A program made the translations under genes and the position numbers. A stretch of 33,661 bases of DNA from an uncultured Eubacteriales bacterium. Its GTDB lineage: Bacteria > Bacillota > Clostridia > Christensenellales > Borkfalkiaceae. The notes under the pieces were generated by a model. It saw nothing but the letters and a program-made list of their open reading frames with translations, did not search any database and was not told the DNA's origin. Below, one piece after another: positions 31,916 through 33,661 of this stretch (within the stretch, counting starts at the first letter, position 1; every line of letters begins with the position of its first letter). Where the stretch lies: positions 1 to 33,661 of the forward strand of contig URMT01000007.1 of the NCBI GenBank assembly GCA_900549005.1, in the 5' to 3' direction.

Positions 31916-33535
31916 ATGGAGATGAAAAAGAGGGCGCTCGTCAGCGTATCCGACAAGACGGGAGTGGTTGACTTCTGCAAAGGACTGGTTGCCAACGGAT
32001 TTGAAATAATATCCACGGGCGGCACGGCAAAGGCGCTGAAAGAGGCGGGACTTAACGTTATAGGCATTTCAGAAATTACGGGCTTTCCCGAATGTCTCGA
32101 CGGCAGGGTAAAAACCCTTCACCCCAATGTGCACGCGGGACTTCTTGCAATGCGCTCCAATCCCGAGCATATGAAGCAGCTCGAAGAACTTAACATAAAC
32201 ACGATAGACATAGTCTGCGTAAACCTCTATCCCTTCAAGGCCACGCTTGCGCGCGGCGCAGATTTTGCCGAGTGCATCGAAAATATCGATATCGGCGGCC
32301 CCACAATGATAAGGGCTGCCGCAAAGAACTATCAGGACGTGGCCGTAATCGTAGACCCCAAGGACTACGGCAAGGTGCTTGAAGAGCTCGCCGCGGGCGG
32401 CGTAACGCTCGAAACCAAAAAGTACCTTCAATACAAGGTATTCGCGCACACCGCCGAATACGACAGCCTTATATCCAACTACCTTGCAGACCAGCTCGGC
32501 ATAAAGTATCCCGATACCATAACCTTCGCCTACGAAAAGGCGCAGGATATGCGCTACGGCGAAAACCCCCAGCAGTCGGCGGTATTCTATAACGAGCCGT
32601 TCATACGCAAAGGCTCGCTCTCGTCGGCAAAACAGCTCTGGGGCAAGGAACTTTCCTATAACAACATAAACGACGCCAACGGCGCGTTGGAGCTTTTAAA
32701 GGAGTTCGGCACCACGCCCGCGGTCGTTGCCTGCAAGCACGCAAACCCCTGCGGCGTAGGCACGGGCAAGGACATCTACGAAGCCTATATGCGCGCATAC
32801 ACTTCCGACCCCGTATCGGTGTTCGGCGGCATACTCGCCATCAACGGCACCGTTGACGAAAGAACGGCGGAAGAAATCAACAAAATTTTCATCGAAATAG
32901 TAATGGCGCCCGCATACACGGACGGGGCGCTTAAAATACTCGAAGGCAAAAAGAATATCCGCCTTCTGCAAATAGACGATATCTCCGCGCGCCGCGCCCC
33001 CGACGCCCGCGATATGAAAAAGGTTTACGGCGGCCTGCTCGTGCAGAGCTACGACGAATGTCTTATAAAGGACGAAGATATGTCGCTCTTTACGCGCAAG
33101 GCGGAAGTAACCGTAACCGCAACCCCCTCGGGCAAGGAAAAGACGGTTTACGGCCTGGGCGTTGTAACCGACCGCGTTCCCACCGCCGAAGAGGTAGAGG
33201 CGATGATGTTCGCGTGGAGGGTGGTAAAGCACACCAAGTCCAACGCAATCGTAATCGGCAAACCCGGCAGAACCACGGGCATAGGTATGGGGCAGACCAA
33301 CCGCATCTGGGCGGCACAGCAGGCCATAGAGCACGCGGGCGCCGAGGCAAAGGGTTCGGTAATGGCCTCCGATGCGTTCTTCCCGTTCTCTGACTGCGTG
33401 GAAGAGTGCATAAAGGCGGGCATCACTGCAATCATCCAGCCGGGCGGCTCCATCCGCGACAAAGAGTCGGTAGAGGCAGCCAACAAGGCGGGCATTGCTA
33501 TGGTGTTCGTAGGCGAAAGGCATTTTAAGCACTGA
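31916..33535 (+). CDS. purH: bifunctional AICAR formyltransferase / IMP cyclohydrolase PurH
   Basis: PurH catalyses the last two steps to IMP. The 539-residue product has the N-terminal MGS-like cyclohydrolase domain (about 1-200; 'SDKTGVVDFCKGL', 'ISTGGTAKAL', 'GRVKTLHP') and the C-terminal formyltransferase domain with 'KHANPCGVG', 'SDPVSVFGGI' and 'SDAFFPFSDCVEE'. It is some 20-30 residues longer than many PurH proteins. GGGAGG precedes the ATG; a second ATG two codons later is possible. It ends the cluster at a clear terminator. Confidence 0.97.
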   Translation: MEMKKRALVSVSDKTGVVDFCKGLVANGFEIISTGGTAKALKEAGLNVIGISEITGFPECLDGRVKTLHPNVHAGLLAMRSNPEHMKQLEELNINTIDIVCVNLYPFKATLARGADFAECIENIDIGGPTMIRAAAKNYQDVAVIVDPKDYGKVLEELAAGGVTLETKKYLQYKVFAHTAEYDSLISNYLADQLGIKYPDTITFAYEKAQDMRYGENPQQSAVFYNEPFIRKGSLSSAKQLWGKELSYNNINDANGALELLKEFGTTPAVVACKHANPCGVGTGKDIYEAYMRAYTSDPVSVFGGILAINGTVDERTAEEINKIFIEIVMAPAYTDGALKILEGKKNIRLLQIDDISARRAPDARDMKKVYGGLLVQSYDECLIKDEDMSLFTRKAEVTVTATPSGKEKTVYGLGVVTDRVPTAEEVEAMMFAWRVVKHTKSNAIVIGKPGRTTGIGMGQTNRIWAAQQAIEHAGAEAKGSVMASDAFFPFSDCVEECIKAGITAIIQPGGSIRDKESVEAANKAGIAMVFVGERHFKH

Positions 33536-33547
33536 AAAGGAGTTCGC

Positions 33548-33580
33548 AAAAATTTAGCTCTGGCCGAGAGCTAAATTTTT
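33548..33580 (+). terminator. terminator after purH
   Basis: A 14-bp stem (33548-33561 with 33567-33580) with loop GGCCG ends in five Ts. It lies 12 bases past the purH stop and closes the purine cluster, so a purD further on would need another promoter. The last 81 bases (33581-33661) hold no gene and are GC-rich. Confidence 0.85.
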
Positions 33581-33661
33581 CGTGATTTTTAGGTGCCTTC
33601 TCGCGCGGCGGGCGGTGAAGTAGCCGCCGCGCTCGGTCACCGCTCGGGCTATGATTTGCCC

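Overview
The window is a gene-dense stretch of a bacterial chromosome, rich in G+C, with short gaps and mostly single-copy housekeeping genes. The order tig-clpP-clpX-lon-engB, the RqcH-type ribosome quality control protein, the lspA-rluD overlap, a TM1266-type iron-only hydrogenase regulator and Shine-Dalgarno-led genes fit a member of the Clostridia (Bacillota), probably an uncultured gut lineage. This placement is inference from gene content and order only. I see no tRNA, rRNA, CRISPR array, insertion sequence or phage gene.

Layout. 58-2019 (minus): a membrane-anchored extracytoplasmic protein and a pair of small winged-helix-like, tail-anchored proteins. 2179-3855 (minus): rqcH, divergent from 4146-11730 (plus), a proteostasis and GTPase run: trigger factor, ClpP, ClpX, Lon, EngB, then a sugar-phosphate transferase homologue that has lost its catalytic dyad. 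12036-13199 (minus): a CDF metal exporter, probably for Mn2+, divergent from lspA and rluD (13369-15043). 15192-17745: a small membrane protein, der and plsY. 17836-18321 (minus): a PH-like membrane protein whose promoter predicts a leaderless mRNA. 18553-20772: an aconitase-family hydratase. 20953-21447: an AT-rich zinc-ribbon/coiled-coil gene that looks imported. 21613-22218 (minus): a cysteine-rich lipoprotein. 22422-25379: a hydrogenase-regulator-like ACT protein and a NitT/TauT-type ABC importer. 25620-25931 (minus): a DUF1294-like protein. 25982-33535: a purine cluster, purE-purC-purF-like-purF-purM-purN-purH.

How the genes work together. RqcH tags stalled nascent chains for degradation, trigger factor receives nascent chains, and ClpXP and Lon degrade failed ones, so 2179-10318 is a coherent protein quality control block. 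The purine cluster covers the committed step (PurF), GAR formylation (PurN), AIR synthesis (PurM), carboxylation (PurE), SAICAR synthesis (PurC) and the last two steps (PurH). purD, purL/Q/S, purB and purK are not in the window.

The most unusual points are the glutaminase-dead PurF paralogue next to the normal PurF, the dyad-less sugar transferase, several genes without a Shine-Dalgarno whose -10-like element lies exactly six bases before ATG, terminator-like hairpins directly in front of lon, and a dispersed intergenic repeat ending in GGAGAAATCTCA.
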